Shown here piece by piece: positions 27,063 to 35,568 of a stretch of 64,000 nucleotides of DNA (positions within the stretch are counted from its first letter, which is position 1; the number at the start of each line of letters is the position of its first letter). The notes beneath the pieces are model-generated. The model did no database searches and was not told the origin of the DNA. It saw only the letters and a list, made by a program, of their open reading frames with translations. Origin of the DNA: Afifella sp. IM 167 (GTDB lineage: Bacteria > Pseudomonadota > Alphaproteobacteria > Rhizobiales > Afifellaceae); contig NZ_NSLC01000006.1 in assembly GCF_020144925.1 (NCBI RefSeq), positions 186,001 through 250,000 on the forward strand, given 5' to 3'. A program made the translations under genes and the position numbers.

Positions 27063-27386
27063 CGGGTGGCCCCCTTTGTCGGTTGGCCGCGCCCGCCGCG
27101 GCCTTCATGGCGCCGAAAGACGGCGGGCGGACCGGGCCTGCATCCTGGAGCGGCAGCGGAAGGACTGGAGCGTCAGCGGAGGATGGCGGAGGCCGGCGAT
27201 TTTGTTTCGCGATGGAAAGGCCCGCAGGGCCGCCGGAAAATCGTTGGCCGCAGCCATTGCCGGACCGGGCCGCCTGCTGTCCGGTCGCCCTCTCAGGAAG
27301 GCCGGGGCGCGGCCCTCTCCGACATTCACTGGGAGGCGTTGACGAAGGCTCCGACGTCACCGCCATAGCCCGCACCGCCGCCCCGT
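27063..27386. other. Noncoding region between DUF2493 and Toprim genes
   Basis: A GC-rich 324-bp gap with no credible gene. It contains a perfect 7-bp stem GGCCGCG/CGCGGCC with a 5-base loop at 27085-27103. It also has an imperfect tandem repeat just before 27169 and the second copy of the interspersed repeat (27169-27221). It is the 5' region of the DUF2493 transcript. Confidence 0.5.
27169..27221. repeat. Interspersed repeat, copy 2
   Basis: The first 20 bases match 24071-24090 exactly and the rest aligns with small differences. Directly upstream, GAGCGGCAGCGGAAGGACT resembles the start of the repeat itself, giving a local imperfect tandem arrangement. It lies in the leader of the DUF2493 gene. 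Confidence 0.65.
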
Positions 27387-28451
27387 TCAGGCGGACAGAA
27401 CGGACTGCATGAACCTGGCGACATCCTGCGGGGCGAGCTGGACCCGGATCGAAGCCCGGAAGGCGTTGAGACCACGAAGGCGCAGATCCTCGTTGAAATC
27501 GCCCAGCATCGGCGAGAGCGGCAGCGCTTCGATGCCGAGCGCATCGGCCCGTTCGACCAGCGTATCCCTTGCGCCATCTCCCGCCGGGTCGTCGTCGCGG
27601 ACGATATAGAGCCGGCGCAGCTTGTCGGGGAACAGGATGGCGGCGAGATGGGCTGCGGAGAGCGCTGCTGCCATGGGCATCTCGGGCAAAACACACCGCA
27701 GCGACAGCATGGTCTCGATGCCTTCGCCCGCCGCCATGACCTCGCCCGCCACGCCAAAGCGCACCGCATGGCCTAGCAGGTCGCCCATTGCCCGTCGCGG
27801 CGTGTCTATCGGGGCCTTGCCGAGTGTCCTCTCGCTGAAGCCGTTCGGATCGAGCCAGGTCCGGTGTACGCCGGCCTGATGACCATCGAGATCGGTGACA
27901 GACGCGATCAGTGCGGGCCACGTCTCTGTCGGGCTGTGGTCGTCAGGCCGGTAGTAGCAGCGCGGATGAAATCGCAGCGATCCGGTTCCGTGCAAGGCCG
28001 TAATGCCGCGTTTACGGAAATACGATTCCGCGGGTGTACCCATAATCGGCTGCGCCATCGAGAAGAGGCGTTTCGCTGCGAGTGGCGAGCCCGTTGGTGC
28101 GGGCGACGTCCGTCTAGGCGATGATGCCGGCTCCGGTTCGGGATGCGGCAGGCTGAGAAACCGCCGCGCTTCGTCAGCGATGTCCCTGAACTCCGTCAGA
28201 CCGCAGCTTTCGCGGATGACGTCGAGGAGATCACCATGTTCGCCCGTCGCGGCGTCGGTCCATTTGCCGGCGGCGCCTTTGCCGGATTCGGGGCCGGTCA
28301 GCCGCACGAACATCGACCGACCCTTGGTGTTGCGCACGTCGCCCACGATCCAGTACCGACCGGATTTATGCCCGTTCGACAGATATTCACGGCACACGGC
28401 TTCCGCGTCACGGGCAAGCCGCGCTGAGAGGTCACTCGCTAGTTGCGCCAT
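27387..28451 (-). CDS. Toprim-domain protein (plasmid primase-like)
   Basis: A 354-residue protein from the ATG at 28451; GAGGG lies nine bases upstream, whereas the ATG at 28460 abuts it. An N-terminal domain (residues 1-110, with FVRLTGPESGKGAAGKWTD) precedes a Toprim domain (about 215-330). The Toprim metal residues are Glu in GEGIETMLS and the acidic cluster VRDDDPAGDGA. Such proteins are thought to act in element DNA replication or priming. It lies downstream of parB on the same strand, beyond a terminator. Confidence 0.87.
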   Translation of the reverse strand: MAQLASDLSARLARDAEAVCREYLSNGHKSGRYWIVGDVRNTKGRSMFVRLTGPESGKGAAGKWTDAATGEHGDLLDVIRESCGLTEFRDIADEARRFLSLPHPEPEPASSPRRTSPAPTGSPLAAKRLFSMAQPIMGTPAESYFRKRGITALHGTGSLRFHPRCYYRPDDHSPTETWPALIASVTDLDGHQAGVHRTWLDPNGFSERTLGKAPIDTPRRAMGDLLGHAVRFGVAGEVMAAGEGIETMLSLRCVLPEMPMAAALSAAHLAAILFPDKLRRLYIVRDDDPAGDGARDTLVERADALGIEALPLSPMLGDFNEDLRLRGLNAFRASIRVQLAPQDVARFMQSVLSA

Positions 28452-28465
28452 GTTCTGCATCCCTC

Positions 28466-28494
28466 AAAGAAAAAGGCCCGCGTTGCCGCGGGCC
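28466..28494 (-). terminator. Intrinsic terminator downstream of parB
   Basis: On the minus strand, GGCCCGCG-GCAA-CGCGGGCC forms a perfect 8-bp GC stem (28475-28494), followed by a run of five T (complement of 28470-28474) and further T-rich sequence. It lies 23 bp after the parB stop, in the right orientation to end the ardC-DUF2958-parB transcript. Confidence 0.88.
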
Positions 28495-28516
28495 AGTTGC
28501 CGGTTCGGTTACCGCT

Positions 28517-30634
28517 CTATTCGGCGGCGACCACGTGAGATGTCGCTTCGGCATCGTCATTCTCGTCCGGGACGTCTTCCGTGCCCATAGCCGTTTCACC
28601 GTCTTCGGCCGCTGTTTCCACGACGACCGATTCCGGTTCCGCCGGATCGCTGGTCGTTTCCTGGACGCTTTGCTCAGGTTCGCCCGGTGTGCGCAGCGGC
28701 TCCGGCAGCCAGCCGGTGTCGGCGAGCAGCGTCTCGGCCTCGGTCGCCATATCGCCCTTCTTGAGATGGGCGATGCGATCAGCGGCGCGCTCGCCCTTCG
28801 CCTCGGCAACCGCCTGCAGAATACGCGCCTTGGTGACGCGGCCGAGGTACGTGTCGACGGTCGGGCGCCATCCGGCAACTGCCATGTCGAGGCCGATAGT
28901 CCGCGCAAGCGTATCCGCGTGGGCGAGGGCCCTCGGGCGCCGGTTCCAGGATTCGGAAACGGCATTGACCGAAAGGCTGACGATATGGGCGAAGAGACTG
29001 GCCCGGTCTTCATCGCTCCACTGAAGAAGCTCGTCCCAGAGTTCGTCGGACTCTTTCGGCAAGCGCTTGGACCAGGCCTCATGCCGGGCGTTCGCGGCTT
29101 CGGCAACCGCGCTGTCATTCAGGCCGGGCGTCTGCGCGCTGAACCCGACACTTTTCAGGCCGAGTTCGAGGCAACTGTCCGAGCCGTAGTGGTAGAAGAC
29201 CGTCAGCGTCAGGGCGTGCAGTGCCGCGACGAAGGCGATGTCCGGCCATTCGGCGAGCGCGTTGCGCAGGCCGAGCGTCCGATGGGCGGTGAGTTCCGCC
29301 ATCAACCGATCGGAGATCAGCGACAAGCCTTCGTCCTCATCGGGTTCGGACGGTTCCTCTGTGCTGTCGGAGGTGTCACCTTCGTTGCCATCGCTGTCCG
29401 GTTGTTCGGTACCAGCGTCGTCAGCATCACCGCCGCCGGCTTCCGATTCAGGCACGATCTCGTCCTCGGGACGGACGAAGCCACGCTCCACGCGCAAGCT
29501 GCCGTCGTGCGCGATGCTGACGAAGGCGCCGGCCCGGATGATCTCGTCCGGATCGAATGTGACCGGGCGATCCTCGAAGGCCTCGAGCGCCATCTCGATC
29601 TCGCCGAGGCGCGCGTCGACGTCGTCGGGCAATTCGTCGGCCTCGGCATATTGCTCCTCAAGCTGACCGAATTCAGCCTTCAGCGCGTCGCGGGACGCTT
29701 CCTCCTCCGGCGAGAGAGGGATTTCCTCGCCACGCAATTGGCGGAGGCCGAAGGTGTGCCCGTAGGGGAAGTCGGGAGCGGCATCGGTCCATTTCCAACC
29801 CTCGGCGACAATGGCCTCAGCCTCCCGCCTGAGCTTGTCCGTCACCATGTCCTCGACGAGTGGAACATCCTGCAGCCAGCCGCCGTCGTCCGACTGGAAC
29901 AGGTCGCGCAGCACGGTTCCGCCCGCCTCGACATAGGCGTCGATACCGATGAACTGCGCGCGCTTGTCAGAAGCCCGAACCGCGCCTTCGGTCAGCATGC
30001 GCCGGATTGCATAGGGCTGCTTGTCATGGGACTGCCGCAGGCGCTCGAACACCTGCTCCTGGCGCTCATGGTCACCCGACACGGCGAACGCCATCAACTG
30101 GTCGAGTGACATGCCGTCCTCGGCATAGATGTCGAGCAGCTTCGGCGAGACGGAAGCGAGTCTGAGCCGCTGTTTGACGACATTGACCGAGACGAAGAAC
30201 GTCGCGGCGATCTCCTCCTCGGACTGGCCCTTCTCCTTCAGAGTCAGGAAGGCACGAAACTGATCGAGCGGATGCAGCGGTGCCCGCTGGACGTTCTCGG
30301 CGAGGGAATCCTCCTCGGCGATGCCGTCCTCGCGCACGATGCAGGGTACGGGCGTGGTCTTCGTCATGCGCTTCTTCTTCACGAGAAACTCCAGCGCCCG
30401 ATAGCGACGGCCGCCGGCCGGGATCTCGAACATGCCGGTCTCGGTTCCGGCCTCGTCGGTGACGGGCCGAACGCTGAGACCCTGCAGAAGGCCGCGCCGG
30501 GCGATATCCTCGGCCAACTCCTCTATCGAGACGCCGGCCTTGACCCGCCGGACGTTCGACTGGGAGAGCACGAGCTTGTTGAAGGGGATGTCGCGCGATG
30601 ACGACAGGGTGATTTTCTTGGCTGCATTCGCCAT
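28517..30634 (-). CDS. Large ParB/RepB-type protein
   Basis: A 705-residue ParB-family protein of the mobile-element type. The ParB/Srx domain (about 10-110) has FNKLVLSQSNVRRVKAGVSIEELAEDI, followed by an LAENVQRAPLHPLDQFRAF box and an HTH (EIAATFFVSVNVVKQRLRLASV). The central region has a very acidic low-complexity stretch (about 395-440). The C-terminus is helical. I chose the ATG at 30634 because GGAG is nine bases upstream; at 30640 it would be too close. It is probably a DNA-binding, possibly nuclease-like, maintenance protein. Its leader can form the structured element at 30646-30693. Confidence 0.9.
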   Translation of the reverse strand: MANAAKKITLSSSRDIPFNKLVLSQSNVRRVKAGVSIEELAEDIARRGLLQGLSVRPVTDEAGTETGMFEIPAGGRRYRALEFLVKKKRMTKTTPVPCIVREDGIAEEDSLAENVQRAPLHPLDQFRAFLTLKEKGQSEEEIAATFFVSVNVVKQRLRLASVSPKLLDIYAEDGMSLDQLMAFAVSGDHERQEQVFERLRQSHDKQPYAIRRMLTEGAVRASDKRAQFIGIDAYVEAGGTVLRDLFQSDDGGWLQDVPLVEDMVTDKLRREAEAIVAEGWKWTDAAPDFPYGHTFGLRQLRGEEIPLSPEEEASRDALKAEFGQLEEQYAEADELPDDVDARLGEIEMALEAFEDRPVTFDPDEIIRAGAFVSIAHDGSLRVERGFVRPEDEIVPESEAGGGDADDAGTEQPDSDGNEGDTSDSTEEPSEPDEDEGLSLISDRLMAELTAHRTLGLRNALAEWPDIAFVAALHALTLTVFYHYGSDSCLELGLKSVGFSAQTPGLNDSAVAEAANARHEAWSKRLPKESDELWDELLQWSDEDRASLFAHIVSLSVNAVSESWNRRPRALAHADTLARTIGLDMAVAGWRPTVDTYLGRVTKARILQAVAEAKGERAADRIAHLKKGDMATEAETLLADTGWLPEPLRTPGEPEQSVQETTSDPAEPESVVVETAAEDGETAMGTEDVPDENDDAEATSHVVAAE

Positions 30635-30645
30635 GATCATTTACT

Positions 30646-30720
30646 CCGCGACGGGCGCCGAGAGGCTCTCTCTCGACTTCCAACCCGTCACGGAAAAGGG
30701 CGCAGCCCTCTCACTCTCAC
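30646..30720 (-). promoter_or_regulatory. Structured 5' leader of parB
   Basis: Read on the minus strand, CCGTGACGGG (30693-30684) can pair with CCCGTCGCGG (30655-30646) over 10 positions, one of them a U-G wobble. Inside it, CGAGAG (30675-30670) pairs with CTCTCG (30664-30659). The GGAG Shine-Dalgarno of parB begins within the 3' arm of the outer stem. An AGTGAGAG motif lies upstream. The same layout with a different inner stem precedes ardC. Confidence 0.7.
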
Positions 30721-30760
30721 TGTGTCGATCGAGAGGAAAACAGACCCAGGCAGTGGCACT

Positions 30761-31138
30761 TCACCGGCGGTCCCGCAGCGTCGCAACGGCGGCATGCAGC
30801 AACTGCTCGCTTTCGACGATGTTCCCGGCTTGTCGGGCAGCCTCGGCATAGACCGAGAGCGGGAAGGTGGCCTGAAACAGGGTGTCGTGTTCGATCCCGA
30901 GACCGAAAGGCAGGCGCACCGAGATGAGTTCGGCAAGACTGCAGGAGCCCAGTTCCGGGCATCCGAAGCCGAGATCGGCAAGGCCGAACAGCGTGTCGCC
31001 ATCCGCCTCCATCTCGGTGATGATCCAGGTAGCCGCGCCGACCGGATTGAAGAATTTCACCACGGGAACATGGTCGATATCGCGCTGCCGTCCATTGGCG
31101 AGCAGCTGGTCACGAATGTCTTCGGTCAACAGGATCAT
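30761..31138 (-). CDS. DUF2958 family protein
   Basis: A 125-residue protein with DUF2958 features: MILLTEDIRDQLLANG at the start, VVKFFNPVGAATWIITEME, FGLADLGFGCPELGSCSLAEL, and RLPFGLGIEHDTLF. The family accompanies ArdC and ParB on conjugative elements; its role is unknown. It overlaps the ardC stop by 4 bp and lies upstream of the parB leader. Confidence 0.9.
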   Translation of the reverse strand: MILLTEDIRDQLLANGRQRDIDHVPVVKFFNPVGAATWIITEMEADGDTLFGLADLGFGCPELGSCSLAELISVRLPFGLGIEHDTLFQATFPLSVYAEAARQAGNIVESEQLLHAAVATLRDRR

Positions 31139-32079
31139 GCCACCCTCCTGTCGCGAGAGGTCTCGACCGCGTCCGGCGCGAAGGCCAGAAGCCAGTCGGC
31201 AGCCTTGCCCGCCTGGCTGGCGGCGCGAACGATGGCGCGATTGTCCTCGCGCAGCACGTCCAGCCAGGAGCCGATATAGTCGGCGTGCCGGACGGTCGGC
31301 GCGATGCCGAGCGAGGCGCAGCAGAAGGCCGCGTTGATCTCGGCGATGAGTTCCTCGAAGGCGTATTTCTTCGTGCCGAACGAGCCCGAGAAATCACGCC
31401 CCAGACGCGAGGCATGGCCTGTCGCGTGGCCCATTTCGTGCAGCGCGGTGCGGTGCCAATTGATCGGCTCGAAATAGGCCTGTGGCGGCGGCACCTGCAC
31501 ATAGTCGTGGGCGGGCACGTAGAACGCCCGGTTGCCGCCGATGCGAAAGTCGATGCCGGTCGCGGCGATCAGCGCCTCGACGCGTGGTTCGATCAGACCC
31601 GTCGGCACGGGTGGCGCGGTGATCGCGACATCCTCGGGTAGATTCTCGCACTGGTCGGTGTTGAAGACGGTGAAGCGCTTGAGGAAAGGGATCGCCTGGG
31701 CGTCCTCGCCGGTCTCGCGCGCACGGCGCTTCTCGTCCTCCGGCACGAAGCGGTCAGCATAGACGATGGTGGTGCCGCGCTCGCCCTTGCGGACGTTTCC
31801 GCCGAGCGACAGCGCTTGGCGGAAGGTCAGCCAGCTCTGGCCGGAGAAGCCGCGTTCGATCACGGCGCCCCAGAGCAGCAGGACATTGATCCCCGAATAT
31901 TGAAGATCGGTGGAGGCGTTCTTCGGAAGGCCAATGGGCGCCTTGGCCGCAGCCGTGCCCCAGGGCTGAACCCAGGGCACCCGGCCGGCCTCCAGTTCGG
32001 CGATGATCTTGTCGGTGATTTCGGAATAGAGATTGGTCCGGTCGCGCCGGGCGCCGGATTTGCGGTTTTGTCTGGACAT
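31135..32079 (-). CDS. ardC: ArdC-family antirestriction protein
   Basis: A 314-residue ArdC protein. The N-terminal ssDNA-binding domain (about 10-140) has DKIIAELEAGRVPWVQPW and the WLTFRQALSLGGNVRKGERGT pair. The C-terminal metalloprotease-like domain has HEMGH in TALHEMGHATGH (about 220) and a downstream ELIAEINAAF glutamate. ArdC protects incoming single-stranded element DNA. It is the first gene of ardC-DUF2958-parB and has the structured leader at 32089-32136. Confidence 0.93.
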   Translation of the reverse strand: MSRQNRKSGARRDRTNLYSEITDKIIAELEAGRVPWVQPWGTAAAKAPIGLPKNASTDLQYSGINVLLLWGAVIERGFSGQSWLTFRQALSLGGNVRKGERGTTIVYADRFVPEDEKRRARETGEDAQAIPFLKRFTVFNTDQCENLPEDVAITAPPVPTGLIEPRVEALIAATGIDFRIGGNRAFYVPAHDYVQVPPPQAYFEPINWHRTALHEMGHATGHASRLGRDFSGSFGTKKYAFEELIAEINAAFCCASLGIAPTVRHADYIGSWLDVLREDNRAIVRAASQAGKAADWLLAFAPDAVETSRDRRVA

Positions 32080-32088
32080 CGCGGGTCT

Positions 32089-32156
32089 CCGCGACGGGCG
32101 CCGGAGGCCTCTCCTCCGGTCCTCATCCCGTCACGGCAAACCCGTCCGCACTCTCA
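32089..32156 (-). promoter_or_regulatory. Structured 5' leader of ardC
   Basis: On the minus strand, CCGTGACGGG (32136-32127) can pair with CCCGTCGCGG (32098-32089), the same outer stem as before parB. The inner stem here is CCGGAGG (32119-32113) with CCTCCGG (32107-32101), so the sequence differs while pairing is kept. The 3' arm runs into GGAG, the ardC ribosome site. A shared AGTGAGAG motif lies upstream. Confidence 0.7.
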
Positions 32157-32570
32157 CTCTGGAAAGGGGGCGTTGCGGGGGAACCCCCGCTCGAAGGGGT
32201 CGGCCGAGACCAAAGGCTTGGCCGGAGGGGAAGGCTTTCCCCTCATGGACGATCAGTGGAAACACGCTTCCGCAAAACCGGATCCACGCAAAGTCGGGAC
32301 GGCGTGACTGATGCTCAGGGGAAGGGCGAAGGCTATTCGAATCCCTGTGGACGGGAGATTCTAGGCGAGAGGCGCCACCGAGGTTGGATGATATGTCTAT
32401 CGAGCGCGGCGAGTCCGGCCGCTAACGGGGCATTCGACGCCCGCGTGGCGGTTTCGCGATCATGATGTTCTTTATTTGTTCACTATTGTCTGTTATCTTG
32501 CCATTTGAAGGAACTTGAGGCAAAGTGGCATTGCGCCGCGGAATGCCGCGGATCGCCGCGGAGGTTCCAA
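32157..32570. other. Junction between element core and defence island
   Basis: Just over 400 bp without a supported gene. The left part (to about 32240) is rich in CCCC/GGGG hairpin-like repeats of the ardC upstream region. The right part (about 32455-32505) is AT-rich and probably contains the promoter of the restriction-modification operon; a -10-like TGTTAT is at 32491, with no convincing -35. The CCGCGG triplet lies at 32536-32561. Confidence 0.45.
32536..32561. promoter_or_regulatory. Three CCGCGG sites at 10-bp spacing before the RM operon
   Basis: CCGCGG occurs at 32536-32541, 32546-32551 and 32556-32561. The centre-to-centre distance is exactly 10 bp, about one helical turn. The last copy runs into the GGAGG ribosome site of the first gene. 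CCGCGG is the recognition sequence of Eco29kI, the family to which the downstream nuclease belongs. That this cluster is an operator or methylation sensor is inference. Confidence 0.55.
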
Positions 32571-32774
32571 GTGGGCAAGGATGGTAAGGACGCCGAGCGC
32601 GTTACCACGACTTTGACCAGAGCGCAGAAGGCCGAGCTTGATCGCCTTGCCAAGACGCAGGGGGTGAAGGTCGCCTGGCTCGTCCGTCGCGCGGTCGAGC
32701 GTTATTTGGAAGAAGCCGCTGGGGGGCCAATGCTCCCGCTCGAGCTGGAAAGGGGCGAGGATGGAAAGCGCTGA
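32571..32774 (+). CDS. Small RHH protein heading the RM operon
   Basis: A 67-residue protein starting at GTG 32571; GGAGG lies six bases upstream, so the upstream TTG at 32505 is less likely. VTTTLTRAQKAELDRLAKTQGVKVAWLVRRAVERYLEEA is a ribbon-helix-helix pattern. It overlaps the methyltransferase start by 14 bp. It may act as a control protein of the RM operon, although RM controllers are usually XRE-type. Confidence 0.72.
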   Translation: MGKDGKDAERVTTTLTRAQKAELDRLAKTQGVKVAWLVRRAVERYLEEAAGGPMLPLELERGEDGKR

Positions 32775-33927
32775 ACTCTTCGCCGGATGCGGCGGACTTG
32801 CTTTGGGGATGTCCCAGGCTGGTTTCATGCATCGCCACATGGCTGAATTCGACCGGGACGCGGTGGCGACCGTTCTGCACAACAAGGCCAATGGCGTTAA
32901 GCATGTCGATGCGTGGCCGATGAATCTCCAGGACGTTCGGGAGATCGACTGGAGCGCGTTTGGCGCTCTGGACGCGGTATCGGGCGGTCCACCTTGTCAG
33001 CCCTTCGGGATTGGCGGAAAGAAGCTGGGCCAGGCGGATAGCCGTGACATGTGGCCGGAGGCGATTCGCGCGGTGCGGGAAGCGCAGCCGCGATCCTTCC
33101 TTTTCGAGAATGTGCGAAATATTTCCGGGCCGCGTTTCCGGCCTTATCTCAATTGGATACTCGCGCATCTCGAGCAACCCTCGATACAGCGTAAGGCCAA
33201 CGAGACGCACGATGAGCATCGCGAGCGTTTACTCGCGTCACGAGCGAAGCCGGAATATCGGGTGGTGTGGCAGCTTGTGAACGCTGCTGACTTCGGCGCG
33301 CCGCAAATCCGGCATCGTGTTCTCATTTTTGGTATTCGCGCCGACATGGGTGTGGATCCGCTGCCAATGACCCCGTCCCATTCCCGCGACAAATTGCTCT
33401 GGGATCAATATGTGACGGGAGAATACTGGGCGCGTCACGGCCTCAAGGTCCGAACCGAGCCGCAATTGCGGCAGGACCAGACGAGGGTGGCGGCCTTGAG
33501 ACGCGAGGGCCGGGATCCCAAGGGGCTGCCCTGGGTGACTGTTCGCGACGCCCTTGCCGACCTGGGTGATCCGAATGGTGTTGGAAACCATGTGTTTCAG
33601 TCAGGGGCGAAGGTTTATCCCGGACATACGGGGAGCCCACTGGATCTGCCGGCGAAGGCATTGAAGGCTGGCGACCATGGCGTGCCCGGCGGTGAGAATA
33701 TGATGGTTCGCGATGACGGCTCGGTTCGCTATTTCACCACTCGTGAGGCGGCGCGTCTGGTCGGCTTGCCTGATGATTATGAGTTTCCGCGTTCTTGGAC
33801 GGAGAGCATGCGTCAACTCGGAAACGCGGTACCGGCGCAGCTTGGAGCGGCGGCTGGAAGATGGCTTTCCGGGATGATTAACAAGCAACGGCCGGGCGTA
33901 TTGGATTCAAATCGGAAGGCGGCATAG
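32761..33927 (+). CDS. DNA (cytosine-5) methyltransferase
   Basis: A 388-residue C5 methyltransferase. Motif I is ELFAGCGGLALGM (residues 5-17), motif IV GGPPCQPF has catalytic Cys79, ENV is at 116-118, motif VIII QIRHR is near 187, and the C-terminal TTREAARLVGLPDDYEF plus QLGNAVP gives motifs IX-X. The target domain lies between about 200 and 310. The adjacent Eco29kI-like nuclease predicts methylation of CCGCGG. The start overlaps the RHH gene, so the two are coupled. Confidence 0.93.
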   Translation: MESAELFAGCGGLALGMSQAGFMHRHMAEFDRDAVATVLHNKANGVKHVDAWPMNLQDVREIDWSAFGALDAVSGGPPCQPFGIGGKKLGQADSRDMWPEAIRAVREAQPRSFLFENVRNISGPRFRPYLNWILAHLEQPSIQRKANETHDEHRERLLASRAKPEYRVVWQLVNAADFGAPQIRHRVLIFGIRADMGVDPLPMTPSHSRDKLLWDQYVTGEYWARHGLKVRTEPQLRQDQTRVAALRREGRDPKGLPWVTVRDALADLGDPNGVGNHVFQSGAKVYPGHTGSPLDLPAKALKAGDHGVPGGENMMVRDDGSVRYFTTREAARLVGLPDDYEFPRSWTESMRQLGNAVPAQLGAAAGRWLSGMINKQRPGVLDSNRKAA

Positions 33928-34001
33928 TATTGCCGATGTAAACAGCCGGGGGCGAATCGCGACCGAGAGACCTCGTATCGGCAAACCGGGAGGTCTAATT
34001 T

Positions 34002-34946
34002 ATGGCGCGTTCGCCGGATCGGACAGCGATCAATGAGCTGGAGAAGGCGCTGGAGGCGGTGCTAGCCGCCGCCGGGGATAATCCTCCTCCGGCTGTTGTT
34101 CGGCGTATTCGTGACGGGCTCGCCTCGCACGCGGAGGCCGTCGAGGCGGCGCGCTCATCCACCGATCCGATCCGAATGCCGCGCGCGACATTTGATCCCG
34201 CGGACCCGAAGGCGATTGGCCGGATGGTCTCGATAGCGCTTCTGGCTCAGCCGTTGATCGCGCTCGAGGATATCCAGCCCGCCTATGGCTCGGGGGTGTA
34301 TGCGATCTACTATCGCGGCGGGCATCCGCTCTACGCCAGCATCTCGGGATCCGAGACGCCCATTTACGTGGGAAAGGCGGACCCAGCCAATCATGACGCG
34401 AGCACGGCGCGGGAGCAGGGCGCCAAGCTGACGGCGCGGCTCCTGGAGCATGCGGGCACTATCGGAACCGCGGAGGCCTACGCCGATCAATTGCCAGCGC
34501 ATTTGTCGCCGATTCAACTGCGTGATTTCGTTTGCAGGAGGCTGGTCTGCGCGACGAACGCTCAACTGGTCGCCGAAAAGCATCTCATTCGAACATTCTG
34601 GCCGATATGGAACTCGGAGACCAAGGCTTGCTGGGGTATGAGCAAGCACGGGGACGCCGCCAAGACCAGGGCGAACAAACGCTCGCCTTGGGATGTCGTG
34701 CATCCCGGCCGCGCCTGGGCACTTGATGAGCGTCTGGAGGACTCGCTGACACCGGAGCAAATCGGGCAGCGAATAGCGGAAACCCTGGAAAGGGTGCCGG
34801 TTCGCCTGGATCATGCCGCGTTGCTGGAGGAAATGCTGGAGGGCTTCCGGCAGGAGGACGCTGCGATCGAAACCCATACTCCCCCGGTTGGCGACGATGT
34901 GGAGGGGCCTCAACCGGATGAGGCTGGTGGTGCTGACGACGAGTGA
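34002..34946 (+). CDS. Eco29kI-like GIY-YIG restriction endonuclease
   Basis: A 314-residue nuclease. The GIY-YIG signature is GVYAIYY (98-104) and IYVGKA (121-126). A conserved Glu is in NAQLVAEKHLIRTFWPIWN near 205, and a SKHGDA segment near 225. This matches the Eco29kI family, which cuts CCGCGG without the usual PD-(D/E)XK fold. The C-terminal 40 residues are acidic. It lies 74 bp after the methyltransferase and overlaps vsr by 29 bp. Confidence 0.87.
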   Translation: MARSPDRTAINELEKALEAVLAAAGDNPPPAVVRRIRDGLASHAEAVEAARSSTDPIRMPRATFDPADPKAIGRMVSIALLAQPLIALEDIQPAYGSGVYAIYYRGGHPLYASISGSETPIYVGKADPANHDASTAREQGAKLTARLLEHAGTIGTAEAYADQLPAHLSPIQLRDFVCRRLVCATNAQLVAEKHLIRTFWPIWNSETKACWGMSKHGDAAKTRANKRSPWDVVHPGRAWALDERLEDSLTPEQIGQRIAETLERVPVRLDHAALLEEMLEGFRQEDAAIETHTPPVGDDVEGPQPDEAGGADDE

Positions 34947-35370
34947 AACGCGGGGCGCGCGTAGTGCTCAGATGGCGCGCATTCGGGCGCGTGACACGAA
35001 GCCAGAGATGCGGGTGCGCAGCGCGCTGCATTCAGCGGGGCTGAGATATAGGCTGCACGCGAAGGGGCTTCCGGGCAAGCCGGATATCGTTTTCCCGCGT
35101 GCCCGCGTCGCCGTGTTTGTTCACGGTTGCTTCTGGCATCAGCATCCTGATCCGGCGTGCAAGCTCGCGCGCATGCCGAAGTCGAGACTGGGATTCTGGC
35201 GGCCCAAGCTCGAGGGGAATCGCGCGCGCGATGAAAGGGTTCGGGTGGAGCTGGAGGAACTGGGCTGGGCGGTGATCGAGATTTGGGAGTGTCAGACCAA
35301 GTCAGCCCAATTGGCACAGCTCGTAGAAGAGGTGCGGGATATCGTGAGGGCGCGGGCGGCGAATGGTTAG
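34918..35370 (+). CDS. vsr: Very short patch repair endonuclease
   Basis: A 150-residue Vsr protein from the ATG at 34918, preceded by GGAGGGG. Family residues include RIRARDTKPEMRVRSALHSAGLRYRLH, the catalytic Asp56 in GKPDIVFP, His69 in FVHGCFWHQHPD, and the WECQ motif. Vsr nicks at T:G mismatches arising from deamination of 5-methylcytosine, so it is a natural companion of the C5 methyltransferase. It overlaps the restriction gene. Confidence 0.92.
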   Translation: MRLVVLTTSETRGARSAQMARIRARDTKPEMRVRSALHSAGLRYRLHAKGLPGKPDIVFPRARVAVFVHGCFWHQHPDPACKLARMPKSRLGFWRPKLEGNRARDERVRVELEELGWAVIEIWECQTKSAQLAQLVEEVRDIVRARAANG

Positions 35371-35568
35371 CGCCGCCCCGGAAAAGGCTAGGTTTGTGAT
35401 TTTGCGCTGGTGCGAGGGATCGAGGGGAGGGCGATTGTCAACGGTGTCGGGTGGCTGGGAAATATTTTGAGGAAATGCTTTCCGGGTTTCTCGCCAGACG
35501 ACGATTACACAGGCAAGCGCGGGAAATTGACGTCGAGGAACCGCTGAGGCGTCGGGAAAGGGGGGCAA

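Noticed and set aside
27140-27221. CRISPR-like tandem repeats
   Set aside because: There are only two imperfect neighbouring units without spacers of regular length.
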